Below the pieces are notes generated by a model. It was given only the letters and a program-made list of their open reading frames with translations. It had not been told where the DNA came from and searched no databases. DNA of 64,000 nucleotides from Cryptomeria japonica (taxonomy: Eukaryota; Streptophyta; Pinopsida; Cupressales; Cupressaceae): assembly GCF_030272615.1 (NCBI RefSeq), contig NC_081406.1:140400361-140464360 (forward strand). Reading direction: 5' to 3'. Position numbers and translations under genes: made by a program. This document shows, one piece after another, positions 35,003-47,000 of the stretch. Numbering within the stretch: the first letter of the stretch is position 1; every line of letters starts with the position of its first letter.

Positions 35003-37116
35003 ATGGTTTATGCAATCGTAAAGTAAAAAGATACTCTTCAGTTATGACATTAACCATGCAAGAGGGATCAATCAGGGCACCATGGCAAGGGATATCCTTA
35101 ACCTTTGCAACTATGTACAAAGGGCCATCAGATGCTCTAATGGTCTCACTAGGGTCAAAGGTAATATAGGGATCCTTAGGTGAATCTTGTGTTTCTACCA
35201 TGTTAACCAAGTTTGGAGCCATACAGATGAGTGTTTCAGATTAGAGAGAACTAGGTGCAATCTCAATAACATTAGAGGTATGAGATGGCAAGGGATCAGT
35301 AAAAATATTAAGATTTTGATTAGGAGGAGCAACTGATTTATTCCCTTTATCATTCACAGCTACCACATATATAGTATTATTATCAATCAAGTCTTGAACC
35401 TTATGTTTTAATACTAAACATTTCTCAGTATCATGACCAGGTTGATGATAAAATTGGCAAAAGGAGTTGTTATCAAAATGAGGAGATGAAAGTTTGGAAG
35501 GATCAACTTGTTTTATAGGAGGAATTTTTATAACATTTCTATCCAATAACTGAGACATAATACTATGCAAAGATTCATTCAAAGGAGTAAACTATGTTTC
35601 TCTTTGGAAAAATTTAGAAATAAGAAGCACACCTGTTGTAGCATTCACATGGTTGTTGTTGATTGGATCATTGAACTTGATGAAGCTTTTTGTTGGTTTG
35701 AACTTCACAAGAAGTTGTTGAACACTCTCCCCCTTATCACTCGGAGCCATAGGAGTGGATTGCTCCATTTGAATCACAACTAGCTGATAATTGTGGAGTG
35801 TTGCACACAACTACAGAAAGGAAGTAAACTCAGACAAAATAAGATTTTCCCTAATATCTTTTTGTAAATTAGAAATGAAAATTATTTGAATATCATTATC
35901 AGGAACATGAAAAGAAATTTGAGCACACAAATGCTTATATTTGTTGGATGAAAGCATTTTCTAGTTGTTGAAAAGAAGTGATAGAATAAGAAGGTAGAGC
36001 GCAATACCATTGTAAGGCCTTATCTCTTATTGTTCTTGTAAACAATTTTGCAAGCAATCTTTGATCATAAGCAAAATCAGTACACAAGGTTTGAAATGTT
36101 TTGACATGCATAAGATGATGACCTTTTCCATTATAGAGTTCCAATTAAGGGATCTCAACATGTTTAGGTGGCACGACCTTAACAATATCAAGAGAAAGTG
36201 GGCTCGCAACATCAAAGGTGGGCACACTAAACTTTGACTGACTCATGGAAGAAATTTTTTATTGTAAAAAAGACACAGTTTGGGCAAGATTGTTGATTGT
36301 CATTTCAGTCAAAGAATTCATGTTAGACATAGGTGATTGAGAAGGTGGTGTGATATTTTTGAAAGAAGGCATGGATTGAGAACAATGTGGTGGGACACTA
36401 TGATAAGTAGGAATTGGTGATGATTGGGTAGGAAAAGGGACACTCAAAGGAGGAATAAAGATGTTGAAGGAATTGCCCCCTTGTGTCACACTGATTGGTT
36501 GAGAAATAGTAAGAACACTTATGGAAGACATAGGTAATGATGGAGGATTAAATGAAGAAGAGGGATTTCCCCCATGACCTATGGTTGTAGGAATGACATT
36601 TTGAGTTGAGGTAGCCATGATGTTAGATGTGAATGTAGGAATACTAGTCATAGGATTGGTCAAAGGAATAGAGGAATTGACTTGTGTTGAAGGTTGTGAG
36701 TAACCTAGGGTTTCGACACAACTCTTGATAGGCATGATATTAGAATGAACAATATGTTTAATGCCACACAATATATCAATTTCATTCCTATCACTTTGAA
36801 GCATGCACTTAAGACCTTCAATTAATGGAAGAGCTTAACTATTAGGGTATTCTTGGGACATCCATTGTTGAAAGCTATCAAATTGATTGTCCAATACAGA
36901 AAGTGGATCTAAAGAAACCCTAGTTAAAGCTTCTTCTGCATCATGAGATCCATCAATGGGAACATGATTAGGATGGGAAGAATTAGCATGATCCTCATTA
37001 AAGAAGTCACCCAAATTAGGCTCAATCTCCTTGGTAATTAAACCTTGGGAAGCCTTAATTCTAATGCTTCATCTAATAGGGATAGGATAGGTAGGACTAA
37101 TAGTGGTAAAACTCAT
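35003..37116 (-). pseudogene. Outer Gag and N-terminal protease
   Basis: Gag begins at ATG 37116 (MSFTTISPTYP), with several stops and at least one frameshift near 35940. A Ser/Pro/Thr-rich N-terminal third (36259-36804) leads into a Gag core at 35935-36144: LELYNGKGH, TIRDKALQWYCALP, SFQQLENAFIQQ. A zinc-finger-like CQFYHQPGHDTEKC (CX2HX4HX4C) is near 35425-35465. The protease then begins with H-G-A-L-I-D-P-S, where D-G-G/D-S is usual, so the active site is damaged, and is cut by Inner at L-H-K-P-L-Y. The protein would package element RNA and mature the polyprotein. Confidence 0.82.
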
Positions 37117-38207
37117 GCACTAGAGGGAAAATTTGAATAAAGCTTACAAAATTGAGTAATGCAAAATTTAAGAAAATAATGATTACACAATTTGAAATTT
37201 GTTGGAGAAAAGGAAAGACACAATTTCCAAAAAAAATGAAAGGAAATTGGAATTTTAAAATTAGGGCCAAGTTAATACCACTTAATTTTAAAATTAGAAT
37301 TTTTAAAACCAAGGCAGACAATAATTAACCTCTTAATTTTAAAAATGTTCTTGAAAGTTGAAATGTTGAATTTTGAAGGTATTTTTGATTCTAGAGGGAT
37401 CAAAAATCGATAAAATCAGCCAATCTTTCGGATTTAGGCTAATAAATATAGTCATAATAGTCTCTCAAAATTTTAGGAAAAAAGTCGAGGATTGTGGCGG
37501 AAACGCACATGGTCCGACCAACTTTTTTTTGAAATTTTCAGGGATGGATATTATGATGATTTTAAAGCTAACCTCAAAAAATTGGCAAATTTTATGATCT
37601 CTAGATGGGCAAAATGAAGGCACAAAGGTGAAAATAGGACCCTATTAGGATTTTGAAGAAAAAGAGGAATTGAAGTACAATTGTGAAAAGGGTCAAACCT
37701 AATGGATAGGGACACCTTGGAAAATGTTTGAGAACCTGAATGTAACTAAAATTGATTTGAAATTCACACAAAATCCAATTAATTTTAAAAATTAGGTTTT
37801 GATGACCTAACCACATAATTTTGAAATTTGAATTTTAGGAAAAAGGTGGGAAATTGAAAATTTAAATTGTGGGATTGAAGACAAATCTGAGAATAATAAA
37901 AAATCTGAAAATTAAGTTGAAATTCAATTTTGCACAAGTTCAAGATGATTTTTGAAAATTAGGGTTTTAACAAGTAACCTCTTAATTTTGTAAATTTTAA
38001 TTGCACATTGAACAAGACAATGAGGAAAATGAATTTGACAAACACATCAATTTTCAGATGTAAGACAAACAGAAGAAATTTTTACAAATCACAAGTTCAA
38101 TTTTAAATTTAAAAACTAGGGTTTTTAATGAATTAACCACTAAGTTTGCAGAAAGTTGAAACTTGTAAATGAAAAATATGCAATGTTGTTCAAAGGATAT
38201 CATGCAA
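37117..38207 (-). other. Outer 5' leader
   Basis: About 1.1 kb of AT-rich untranslated DNA between primer site and gag. Repeated aaaattagggttttt-type phrases occur (about 37790, 37960, 38105). No gene seen. Confidence 0.6.
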
Positions 38208-38223
38208 GACATCGAGTTCACCA
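38208..38223 (-). promoter_or_regulatory. Outer primer-binding site
   Basis: Minus strand TGGTGAACTCGATGTC, 5 nt after the LTR end. TGG start fits a tRNA 3' CCA; I cannot name the tRNA. Confidence 0.65.
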
Positions 38224-38228
38224 AAATG

Positions 38229-39454
38229 TGATGGTGGGAAAATGATGAGTGATAGATCAAGAGGAAAACTAACCCTTTCCCTCAAAGAGAGATGAGAGTT
38301 TCACTATTGATTATCCTTCAAGCACTTTTCACCATTACATTAGGGAGATAAGGGGTAATTCGCTAGATCCAATCTCCACACAAAGATGATAGATTGAATT
38401 CTAAATGAATTAAGGATGTTTATAATGATCCCCTTATTCCCTTTGTTTGATTTGAAATGGTAATTGATTGAATTATGTAGTGCAAAAGTGACAAAGAATC
38501 GATTATAACTTGAGATATAAATATGGGATGAAGCTGTGCACCTGGATTTGGTAGTAAAATGTCACAATGAAGTCGCCCTGCAAATTTGATGAAAAGTTGT
38601 TCGGACTATGGCAGGAATGTACATGGTCCTCTGAAAAATTTGTGAAACAAAAAGGGTTTTTCCGCCTCTACAAATGAAGCCCGAATTTGAAAGTACAGTT
38701 GCGTATCTGGAATCTACACACAAAAAAGAGAGAGAAATGTGTTGGGATTGGGGGTTTTCCTTTAGGTCAAAACCCAGTTTTGGAATTAACAAATTAATGA
38801 AAGCAAGTACTTGCAAGTAGATGTAAATGGAAGATTGAATTGTAAATTACCTCAAGGGAGGTTGTAGTAGCAATGTTGATATAAATGCTTGTGTAGAATT
38901 GAACGTTGAAATTAATCTCCTCTTCAATGGTTGAATCCTTGACTTGAATGCAGCACCTAGCCTTGAAGGGAGACTTGAGAGTGCTCAATGCTGGAAAAGA
39001 ATGCTTGAATGCTCTTGAATGCTCTTGAATGCATGATTGCTTGTGAATTTTCCACTCATCTAACTTATTGAACTTATTGAACTTATTCAAATGAGAGGAT
39101 GAATTCCCCTTAAATATATGTTTGAAGGATTTGAATTTCGTCACAGGTCAACATCAGGGAGATTTATTGCTTACTGCACAAGCCATAATGCTTGTACGAG
39201 AAAGGTGCTGCCCCAAAATAGGGTAGGGACAGGGGTGCCACGCCCCTACCTAGGAGCACAAGGGTGACATGCCCCTGTCCTACCCCTTTCTCTAGGGCAA
39301 AGTGTGGATAAAGTGATGCATAGGCCAAGGAAGAAGAAATTTTCACAAGTCGAGCACTTTCTAGTCTCCGATCGGGCTAGAGGATTTGAGTTTGCATGCG
39401 TGAGGACCCTAATGCAATCATGAATTGCTAGGGTCGCAATTTTATGACACTACA
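38229..39454 (-). repeat. Outer 5' LTR (1226 bp)
   Basis: Partner of 24164-25389, exactly equal in length. Ends adjoin the primer site on one side and the solo LTR on the other. Confidence 0.92.
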
Positions 39455-39588
39455 AATATAAATACTGATTAGTGTAATGCATGCTGGTAAACCAAACAAT
39501 GAAACTATTAACCCTAGGATGATGAGTTGCCATCAATGAAAACCCATAATGCCATAAACCCTTGCTGGATGATTGTCAATTGCCAACA
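39455..39588 (-). repeat. Solo LTR, 5' piece
   Basis: Minus strand TGTTGGCAATTGACAATCATCC followed by a segment like the start of the LTR at 47152. Together with 23296-24163 it forms the solo LTR. Right flank tgttg (39589-39593) is the target duplication. Confidence 0.88.
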
Positions 39589-40630
39589 TGTTGTAGGTGA
39601 GATCTAAATCAATAACTTCACAAATCACATCCTTGATCATTGGTCCAATGCCTAAAGGTATGGTGACTGTTCCATTGGATGAGCATTCTTCATCATCATA
39701 TGCTTTGATGGTGATTTTATTTCTTGAATCCAGAGTTTTTTTAGAGTATCCCAAGTGTTTAACAATATTTAATGTACAAATGTTTAGACCTGCTCATCCA
39801 TCTATCAATAATTATTTGATTCTTTTATGCAGAAATGCTTTGATATGGAGAGGTGCATTGTGTGGCTAACATGGAGATGCGTCATGAGTTTTTGTGAATG
39901 CAAGGAATGTGGAGTGGAAAGGTATCCCACCATGGCTTGAAACGAGTCCATGTTCAGATTAGTGGGAAGGGAGGCTTCTCTCAATAGTTTTTCAAGGATA
40001 GTCTAATGTGAAGGAGAGATATGTAGTAACTCAAGGGTGGAGATGAGGTCAGGTGTCATCCCTAACTAGTCTACAAGGTCATACTCATTTTGGGTAGATG
40101 ACGAAGTCATTTCCTTGGATAGAACACCTTGGAAGGTAATTTTACCTCATCAAGTTGTAACATTGCATTCAGGGGTTTCATCATTAGATGATGAAGAGGA
40201 TGGCCCAATGCCTTTCAAGACAACTTTACTCCTTTGAGTAGAACCTTCAGAAGTTTTATCTTTGATAATAATGGTACAAACATGATTGTCCATTTAAATG
40301 TGGTTGATCGTATAATCATAAGTTGTGGTAGTATAATTGGCATTGTTATCTAATTTGAGTTTTCTCTTATCATGATTTGGAAATGGTTCCTTAAAAATCA
40401 CATGTTTCTCATTGGAAGTGTGACCAGCCACTTCTATGTCACCTTTGTCAATAAGATTTTGTATGATGTTTTTCAATCTATGACAATTGCTAGTCTTATG
40501 CCCTAAGTTGCTCTTGCAACACTCACAAAGCTCATAATCATTCCACCATGTAGGTTTCCCTTTTGGTTCATAAGGTGGATTGTCTGGTATTGTTATAATC
40601 TTGTTTGCAACCAATTTATTAAATGTTGTC
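39589..40630 (-). pseudogene. Gypsy G: Gag C-terminus and protease N-terminus
   Basis: Parallel to H 57430-58470. It has PPYEPKGKPTWWND, a C-x2-C/H...G-H-K-T-x-N-C-H-R zinc finger followed by L-K-N-I-I-Q-N-L-I-D-K-G, then (after stops and probable frame changes) the protease segment MGYSKKTLDSRNKITIKAYD, TVTIPLGIGPMIKDVICEV and DLDLTYN. The frame stops where the solo LTR is inserted and resumes at 23295. Confidence 0.85.
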
Positions 40631-41602
40631 AGGTAAAAGTATAATATTGTGTCACATTTGAGGCCAACTAATTAGCAAAAGTGAATTTAATTTTTTCTAA
40701 CTAAAAAATAATTTTAGTCAAACATATGGTATATGTGGATTCATTATAGATAATTTACATATGGACCACAAATTTCCCAATTGGAAGTGTCTACTAAATG
40801 TATATTTTATATCACTTTTGGTCTAATTACCAAAAAAAAATTATTTTTTTGAAAAACTTGTTTCAAAAACTCGTGCTCTTATAAATAATGTTTTTTTTGA
40901 AATATAAAAAATTTGCTTTTATAAATCTATAAGTGAATATTCCAAAATATATCTCTTTTAATATATATATATTTTTTATATTTTACATTTTAGTTTTAAT
41001 GAATGCAGGTTATCAACAATTAAATATAAGATGATTATCTTGACAAGAAAAAATACTAAAATTTATTTAAATTTTTTTAAAAAAAATATGGTGCACTAGA
41101 GAAAAGAATCTATGTCAAGATGATATAATTCTTTTCTAATTTGGATAAATAATGAATAAAAAAGGTGGTGGCAAATGGAAAGAGCTATATTTCAGTACAC
41201 ACAACTTTTAAAATTTATTAAAAAATATATATTTATAAAAAGCAGTAAAAAATATATCCATGAACTAAAGTTTCAAGTTATCAATATGCACAAAAAAATT
41301 GAAGAAAAAAGGTAAATTTTATTAAATAAAGTGTGGTGGCTTGTGTAACTTCAATTTCAGCATTTTATTAGCAACTAAATTATAGTGTTTACTTTATACA
41401 AAACTATATTAAAATAATTTTTAAATTTTTTTTATAGAAATTGCAAACATAAAATACACAAAAGAATATACATTTTATTAGTTTACATCATTTCAAAATT
41501 CAAAACATATATTTCACTTTAGATATTGATTCAATTTAAAAGGTTGAATCAACATTGGCTATTTCCTTTATAAAAGTGTGACACAACTTTGTACTTTTAC
41601 CT
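40631..41602. mobile_element. 972-bp AT-rich inverted-repeat element
   Basis: Ends are 25-bp imperfect inverted repeats: aggtaaaagta...ttgtgtcac on the left, and its reverse complement ending tacttttacct on the right (three mismatches). It interrupts the G gag frame codon-for-codon between E-P-I-E and T-F-N-K-L-V-A-N. Only a 2-bp repeat (tc) flanks it. Interior is very AT-rich with no frame. Probably a non-autonomous DNA transposon (MITE-like) whose superfamily I cannot name. Confidence 0.72.
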
Positions 41603-41858
41603 TCTCAATTGGCTCTCCCAATGGAGTTTACTTTCTTGGAGATTTTTATGGCCTTTTAAAAGCATTCACTTGATTATTTAAATTGGATGAGCTCGTATGT
41701 GGGAAATTCATCTTTGGTTTCACCATATTTACATCTACTACCCCATCATTGATTGGGTTCATATTCTTGTTCGAAAACCAGGTTTTATATTTCCCATTTG
41801 ATTCCTCTTTGTTATCCTTGAATAACTTAATGGTGCCTTGTTCAATAAGAACTTTCTT
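41603..41858 (-). pseudogene. Gypsy G: Gag middle fragment
   Basis: Minus strand K-V-L-I-E-Q-G-T-I-K-L-F-K-D-N-K-E-E, then a segment ending TPLGEPIE, parallel to H 57175-57420 (KVLIEQGVIKIFKENKED ... TPLGEPL). It lies between the two inverted-repeat elements. Confidence 0.85.
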
Positions 41859-42525
41859 TGTAAATGATGTTCAATTTACATTCAATATCTAAGTTATATT
41901 CTATTATCTAATTTTGGTATTATTCTTATTGTATATATCTGACTATCTTCTAGCTTGTGACAGATGAATATCGACCTAAATGATGACTCTGATTAATATA
42001 TTATCAGATTGCATTAGATCGGGTTGCATATTATATCAAAGTGCATATAGTATATATCGAATGCATATCAGGTAGTATTATGTTAGTCACTGATAGTTAT
42101 CGGTGTGTTAGTCTACACTGATAGTTATCGGTTGTCAAGGCTAACACACCAATAACTATCAACTGTTAGCATTGACAGCCATCGATATACTATCGAGTGG
42201 TAGCGCTTGGTTAACACTGATAATTATCGGTTATAATCCACACCAATTGACATTTACATAACATGCAGTTTATTAGCATTAACAATAAGACACGATCAAG
42301 TAATGTCTTGATCGGTCATGACCGATCAAGGCATTGCTTGACCATGCCTTGTTTGTCATATACTTATAGTAAGTGGCATTCGTGAGATAGGACATAGAAA
42401 ATATTAAATATTCCTCTCATCTGTCACAAGCTAGAAGATAGTCAGATATATACAATAAGAATAGTACCAAAATTAGATAATAGAATATAACTTAGATATT
42501 GAATGTAAATTGAACATCATTTACA
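41859..42525. mobile_element. 667-bp element with 109-bp terminal inverted repeats
   Basis: Terminal inverted repeats 41859-41967 and 42417-42525 differ at one position. Ends are TGTAAATGATG...CATCATTTACA. Flanks ttctt (41854-41858) and ttctc (42526-42530) are a 5-bp target duplication with one mismatch; removal restores the G frame A-V-E-K-V-L-I. There is no coding capacity. The interior has further inverted repeats (gatagttatcggtgtgttag against ctaacacaccaataactatc) and a near-perfect 44-nt palindrome. TG...CA ends with a 5-bp duplication fit integrase-type insertion (solo LTR with inverted ends) as well as an unclassified foldback/MITE. Confidence 0.88.
42297..42340. repeat. 44-nt palindrome inside the 667-bp element
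   Basis: The central 24 nt (42307-42330, centred on ggtcatgacc) are perfectly palindromic; the arms extend to 22 nt with two mismatched pairs. It would form a long hairpin. Confidence 0.9.
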
Positions 42526-44001
42526 TTCTCAACTGCCAATCTCTTTTCAACCACTTCCTTAAAAGTGGACAAATAGGATTTTCTTAGTTCATGTCCAATA
42601 TCCTTATTCCATTTTTTTTTGTGGGATATCACAAGATCACGACTAGCTAGACCTCTCCATCACTATAAGAATGAAGTAAAGGACTCTCCATTTTTCTGTT
42701 TGCTGTTACACAAAGTAGTCACTGACACATCTATTTCAATATTGTATGAGACATTTTGTATGAAATATTCTTCTAGATCACCCCATGACTTGATTCCAGG
42801 TGGAAGTTGGGAGAACCATTCCATAGCTTGTCCACCTAAACTTTGTGGGAACAACCTCATCAAGTATGTTTTTTCTCTTGCTACCTCAATGCAAGTTGTG
42901 AAAAATTCTCTTATGTGTGCCTTAGGATCTCCCTTGCCTCTATACTTATCAAATTTTGGTGTCACAAATGTGGATAAAATGGATGCATTAGAATACTTTT
43001 GTCAAATGGATAAGGAAATATGTCTTTTATTATGTATTCTTTCTTTGATGCATTCATATCTTCCATTTGTTTTTACAAATCCTTGATTTGTTGTTTCAAG
43101 TCATTCTTAGGTGGTGTCTTATCTCTTTGAGTTAGTCCCATGCCTAAGCCACTAGCATAGGAGGAGGGATATAATGCATGTATGGATGATATTGGTCATA
43201 GATGTGTTCATATGGAGGAGGAACATAGTTGTAACTAGCATATGGACCACTTGGTATGGTATAATAATAAGGAGCACTAGGTTGAGGTCGATTATACATG
43301 TCTTGAATATGAGGATAAGAGGTATCATAAGAGTGATCTTGAATATTGCCCCCAAATCTAACACGAGGTCTCCTTGTGTCATGATTTTGAATGTTCCCTT
43401 GAGTATAACTGTATGTATTGGTTCGATCTTAGGTCTTATCATGTGTATGAGCATATGCATTAGCATTTCTTCTCCATGGAAAAGGGCAACTACAAGGTTG
43501 TTCATGAGAGTTTTGATCAAAGTTGGTTTGAGCATGAGTGTTGGTAACTTATAGTTTTTGAAATAAGGACAAGGGTGACTCGGGCATGAAATTTTCTCTC
43601 CTATTACCACCATTATGTCATCTAGGATTTGGATTTAGTTGATTCACTTGATTAGGATCCTCCTCTAGAATTTGTGACACATCAAAATCATGAGGTAGTC
43701 TTGTTCCACTTTGTGCCATTACTGGAAAAAAGTATTGTATATCTCTTCTCATGATTTATTCAACCATTGTATTGAACCTTAGATCTATGATAGTCTCTTT
43801 GATGTCTGCAGAAATAATGGATGCATTGTTATTGTCATTGTCATTGTTTTTCTCATTGTCATTGTCTAGTATATTATTGTGATTGTCAAATGGGTTGTAA
43901 AATTCATCTCCTCCAAACTCATAGGTACTCATGTTGAGAGATCTTAGAGCTTCCTCATCTTCTATTTTAGACTTTTGGGAATGAGTTTCAGTCATGAACA
44001 A
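42526..44001 (-). pseudogene. Gypsy G: Gag N-terminus
   Basis: Starts at or just inside 44001 (MFMTETHSQKSKIEDEEAL), parallel to H 55678 (MFETHSQKSRRETKEAQ). It has an N/D-rich acidic linker, a P/Y-rich stretch (PPPYEHIYDQYHPYM) and then the Gag core: MTPKFDKYRGKGDPKAHIRE, LMRLFPQSLGGQAMEWFSQL, WGDLEEYFIQ. It ends at V-E-K-R-L-A-V-E where the 667-bp element is inserted. Many stops and several frame changes; clearly dead. Confidence 0.85.
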
Positions 44002-47000
44002 AACCTTGGCTAAAATGAGAGATGGAAGAAAATATGCAGACTATGGAAGACGAAGAAGGAATATGAGATGGAATGAATCTAGGGTTGTCTTGCAATGTCC
44101 AAAGGTGTAAGTCCAAGTTAAGTGTGATCTAAAGTAAGGTGTGGCTTCCAACGAGATGATAGATGTCTTGATGAGGTACTTGATGAGGTAAATTAACCTT
44201 GACAAAAGAGGATCAAGTGGGACCCTAAGATGATAGATCTAATGTGGGAACCAAATAGTGATATGTTATAGTATGTTTACAACATATTATTAGGACCACA
44301 AAGAAACCTTTTGACTCTAGTTTGAAAAGTGTGTATGAGGATTGCAACTGATGACTGGAAATGACTAAAAATGTGTCACAAGGTCATGATAAAGATTGGT
44401 TGACTAAAAATGTAGTCGTAAAGGAAGCTGCCTTGGAAGCTCTTTTGATCTCAGAACATTGATGCATCGTGAGTTCACAGACACAAAATTAACCTATATA
44501 GGTGCAATTTCTGGCAAAATTTTGTAATCTATCTCAATTTTTTGCAATTGTTGAGTGTGGTCAAATCTTAGTGTTAAATGTCTTATTGCAAGAAAACATG
44601 GCAAACAATGAAGACATAATGTCTGAAGGTATTTTTGTAAAGTTTTTTTGTGAAAATGTGTATGTTTGAAGACACTTGAAAACACACACAACCTAGGCTG
44701 AAAGAAAAGCCATTCGATGGAGCCCCCACAATATAGAAATACCTCAAACAAGTGGACAACTAGAGATTTTTGTAGCACTAGCTCCCCCACCATGGCACTC
44801 ACTTCTTGGGCATACTAGATTCTCTTACCTTGAACATCAAAATATAATCAAGGAATTCCTATCTCAACATGAAAGGGTACATGAGGGGTATCTATGGGGT
44901 ATGATCTGTACACCCTGAACCATCAAATGTAGGGATTTTGGCCTCGAAAACAAAAAATATTTTAGTACATGAGTCTCTTTCATGTGTCCATATATGTTCT
45001 CTCCCTTGGGAGCCTTCCTTCCTATAGAACACAAGTACTAGGGAAGTCAGTGTAGGCAAGAAATTATCACCCATTGTGAAGACTTTTTTCGTCATTTTAT
45101 ATAACGATTTAGAGTTAACTTGGCCTTAGCCCATTACCACTTGGGTTATTCCCTCACACAAGATGGGAAGTGGACCCTCTAAAAGATGATAGAAATTTCT
45201 CTTACACTCAAGTTCCAATGGAAGGTGAGGGGAGAGGATACTTTTGTTGTCACCTAAGGGTTGAACACAAAGTGTGCCAAAGGCACCAAACACTTCAAAC
45301 AAGTTAATTAACCCTCATTAAACAAAGAAAAAAATCAATGAAAACATGTGAGCCTGATTAAACTAGGAATTGAAATGCAAAGACACACATACTAAATTAT
45401 CTCTACAACAAATGATTAGTATTTTTAATAATCACCCCCACCTGCAATCACACAAGTTAGGTAAATTTTATAAAATCATAATCAAAATATGAAAAGAGGG
45501 GGCCTTTGACAATATTTTCTTTTACCTAGTCAACAAGATTTAATTTCTTTTTGCTATGATTTTTACCCCAAAAGTTAAAATGCAAAGAAAAAAACCCTAC
45601 TAAAATTATGAGGCCTTTCTGTAAAAGATTTTTTTTTAGAAAAATACCTTGATTTGAGCCCTAGAAAGAATATTTATTGAAAAACCCTAAATTCCAAAGA
45701 TCTAAATTTTTATGAATTATTTTGCATCAAAATTAAAATCTCAAAAAATATAAACCTATTAAAATTCTAATATTTTCCAAAAATGTTAGAAAATCCAAAA
45801 AAAATTGCTAATGTACTCTCACAATTATTTTTTTATAAAAAATAATAAAAAGATTATAAATAATTCAAAACTAGTCCAAAAAATCTATGTTTTAGACTGA
45901 GCACTCCTAGTAATATTCTAAACCTACCAAAAAAAATTGTGTATAAATTCCCAAGTGTTTGTGAGATATGATTAAATCATTGCAAAACCCTAATTTTCAA
46001 AGATTCAATTCTTCATGAGTTATTTTGCATTAAAATTAAAATCATAAAGAATGGACCCCTTGTAGAATTCTAAGATATTTCCATAAATGTAATAAAATTG
46101 GAAAAAATCAATAATTTGCTCTCATAAAAAAATCATAAATAGTTCCAAACTAATCCAAAATTTTTTAATTTTTGGAATAAACACCCTTGATACAATTCCC
46201 AACCAGCAAAAATAATTTGGTGCATAAATTCCAAAGTGTTTGTGATATTTGATCCAATAATTGCAAAACCTTAATTTTCAAAGATCTGATTCTTCACAAA
46301 TTATTTTGCATCAAAATTAAAATCATAAAGAATAGAACCCCTATAGAATTATGAGATATTTTCATAAATGTATCAAAATCCAAAAAATTGCTAATTTACT
46401 CTCAGAATTATTTTTTATGAGAAGTCATAAAAAAAACACTCTTGGTACAATTCCCATCCTGCAAAAACAAATTGGTGTAGACATTCCCAACCATTTGTGA
46501 GATCTGATCAAATCTTTCCAAATCGTAATCTTGTGTCTAAAACCCTAGCCGCACAAGGTTATTCTATAAATTGTTTTACAAAACAATAGTATAAGGCTAG
46601 AAAAACCTGAATAAAAACATAGATCTAATAGAAATCCATGTCCCACTAGGCATGCCAAAATGTATACGATGAAAAAAAATGATGATGGTAAATTATTGCA
46701 AAACCATAAAGATCCAACCACAATCAAAACCCTAGTTCTACAAAAAAACATTCACCATACACCAATAAAGAAACCTAAGAACAATGAAATTGACAAATTC
46801 AAACATTAATATCATTCACATGCCAAGTAGGGTTTGATCTTCATTGTCTCCTATCTCCATTGATCTTGTTTAATATATTTGCTCTTAGTTTTTTGTATTA
46901 TGCACAAGACCTCAACAAAGAATGGATTGTGGTTGTAAAGTCACTTCATTGCATAAAGAATGCTAGATTAGATTAGGATCGTGAAAGGATAAAGGAATCC

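Larger units (their letters stand above)
24164..39454 (-). mobile_element. Outer: gag-protease gypsy-like element without RT/IN
   Basis: Twin 1226-bp LTRs (24164-25389, 38229-39454) start TGTAGTGTC or TGCAGTGTC and end CCACCATCA on the minus strand. A polypurine tract AAAGTGGGGGCTAAA abuts the 3' LTR (25390-25404) and a TGG-type primer site lies 5 nt after the 5' LTR. With Inner (27397-34996) removed the element is about 7.7 kb and codes for Gag, a protease and a proline-rich tail, but I find no RT, RNase H or integrase motifs. It is non-autonomous. Flanks tgcta (left) and aatat (right) do not match, so no target duplication is visible. Confidence 0.88.
23296..39588 (-). mobile_element. Solo copia-type LTR, split by a 15.3-kb insertion
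   Basis: The LTR lies on the minus strand in two pieces, 39455-39588 (its 5' 134 bp) and 23296-24163 (the remaining 868 bp), about 1002 bp in all. It begins TGTTGGCAATTGAC and ends ...GATTCCAACA. It is related to the plus-strand LTR at 47152-48082 (same start, same end motif, same middle segment tgtataccttg-tcaagtatatagata). A 5-bp target duplication tgttg flanks it and no internal region of its own is present, so it is a solo LTR. The Outer element is inserted into it. Confidence 0.88.

Noticed and set aside
39533-39754. A separate 73-residue gene on the minus strand
   Set aside because: Its N-terminal part is G protease and its C-terminal part is translation into the inserted solo LTR; it is a chimera created by the insertion.
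41859-42525. A CRISPR array or a tRNA-like cluster
   Set aside because: The repeats are inverted, not direct and regularly spaced; the target duplication shows it is an insertion element.
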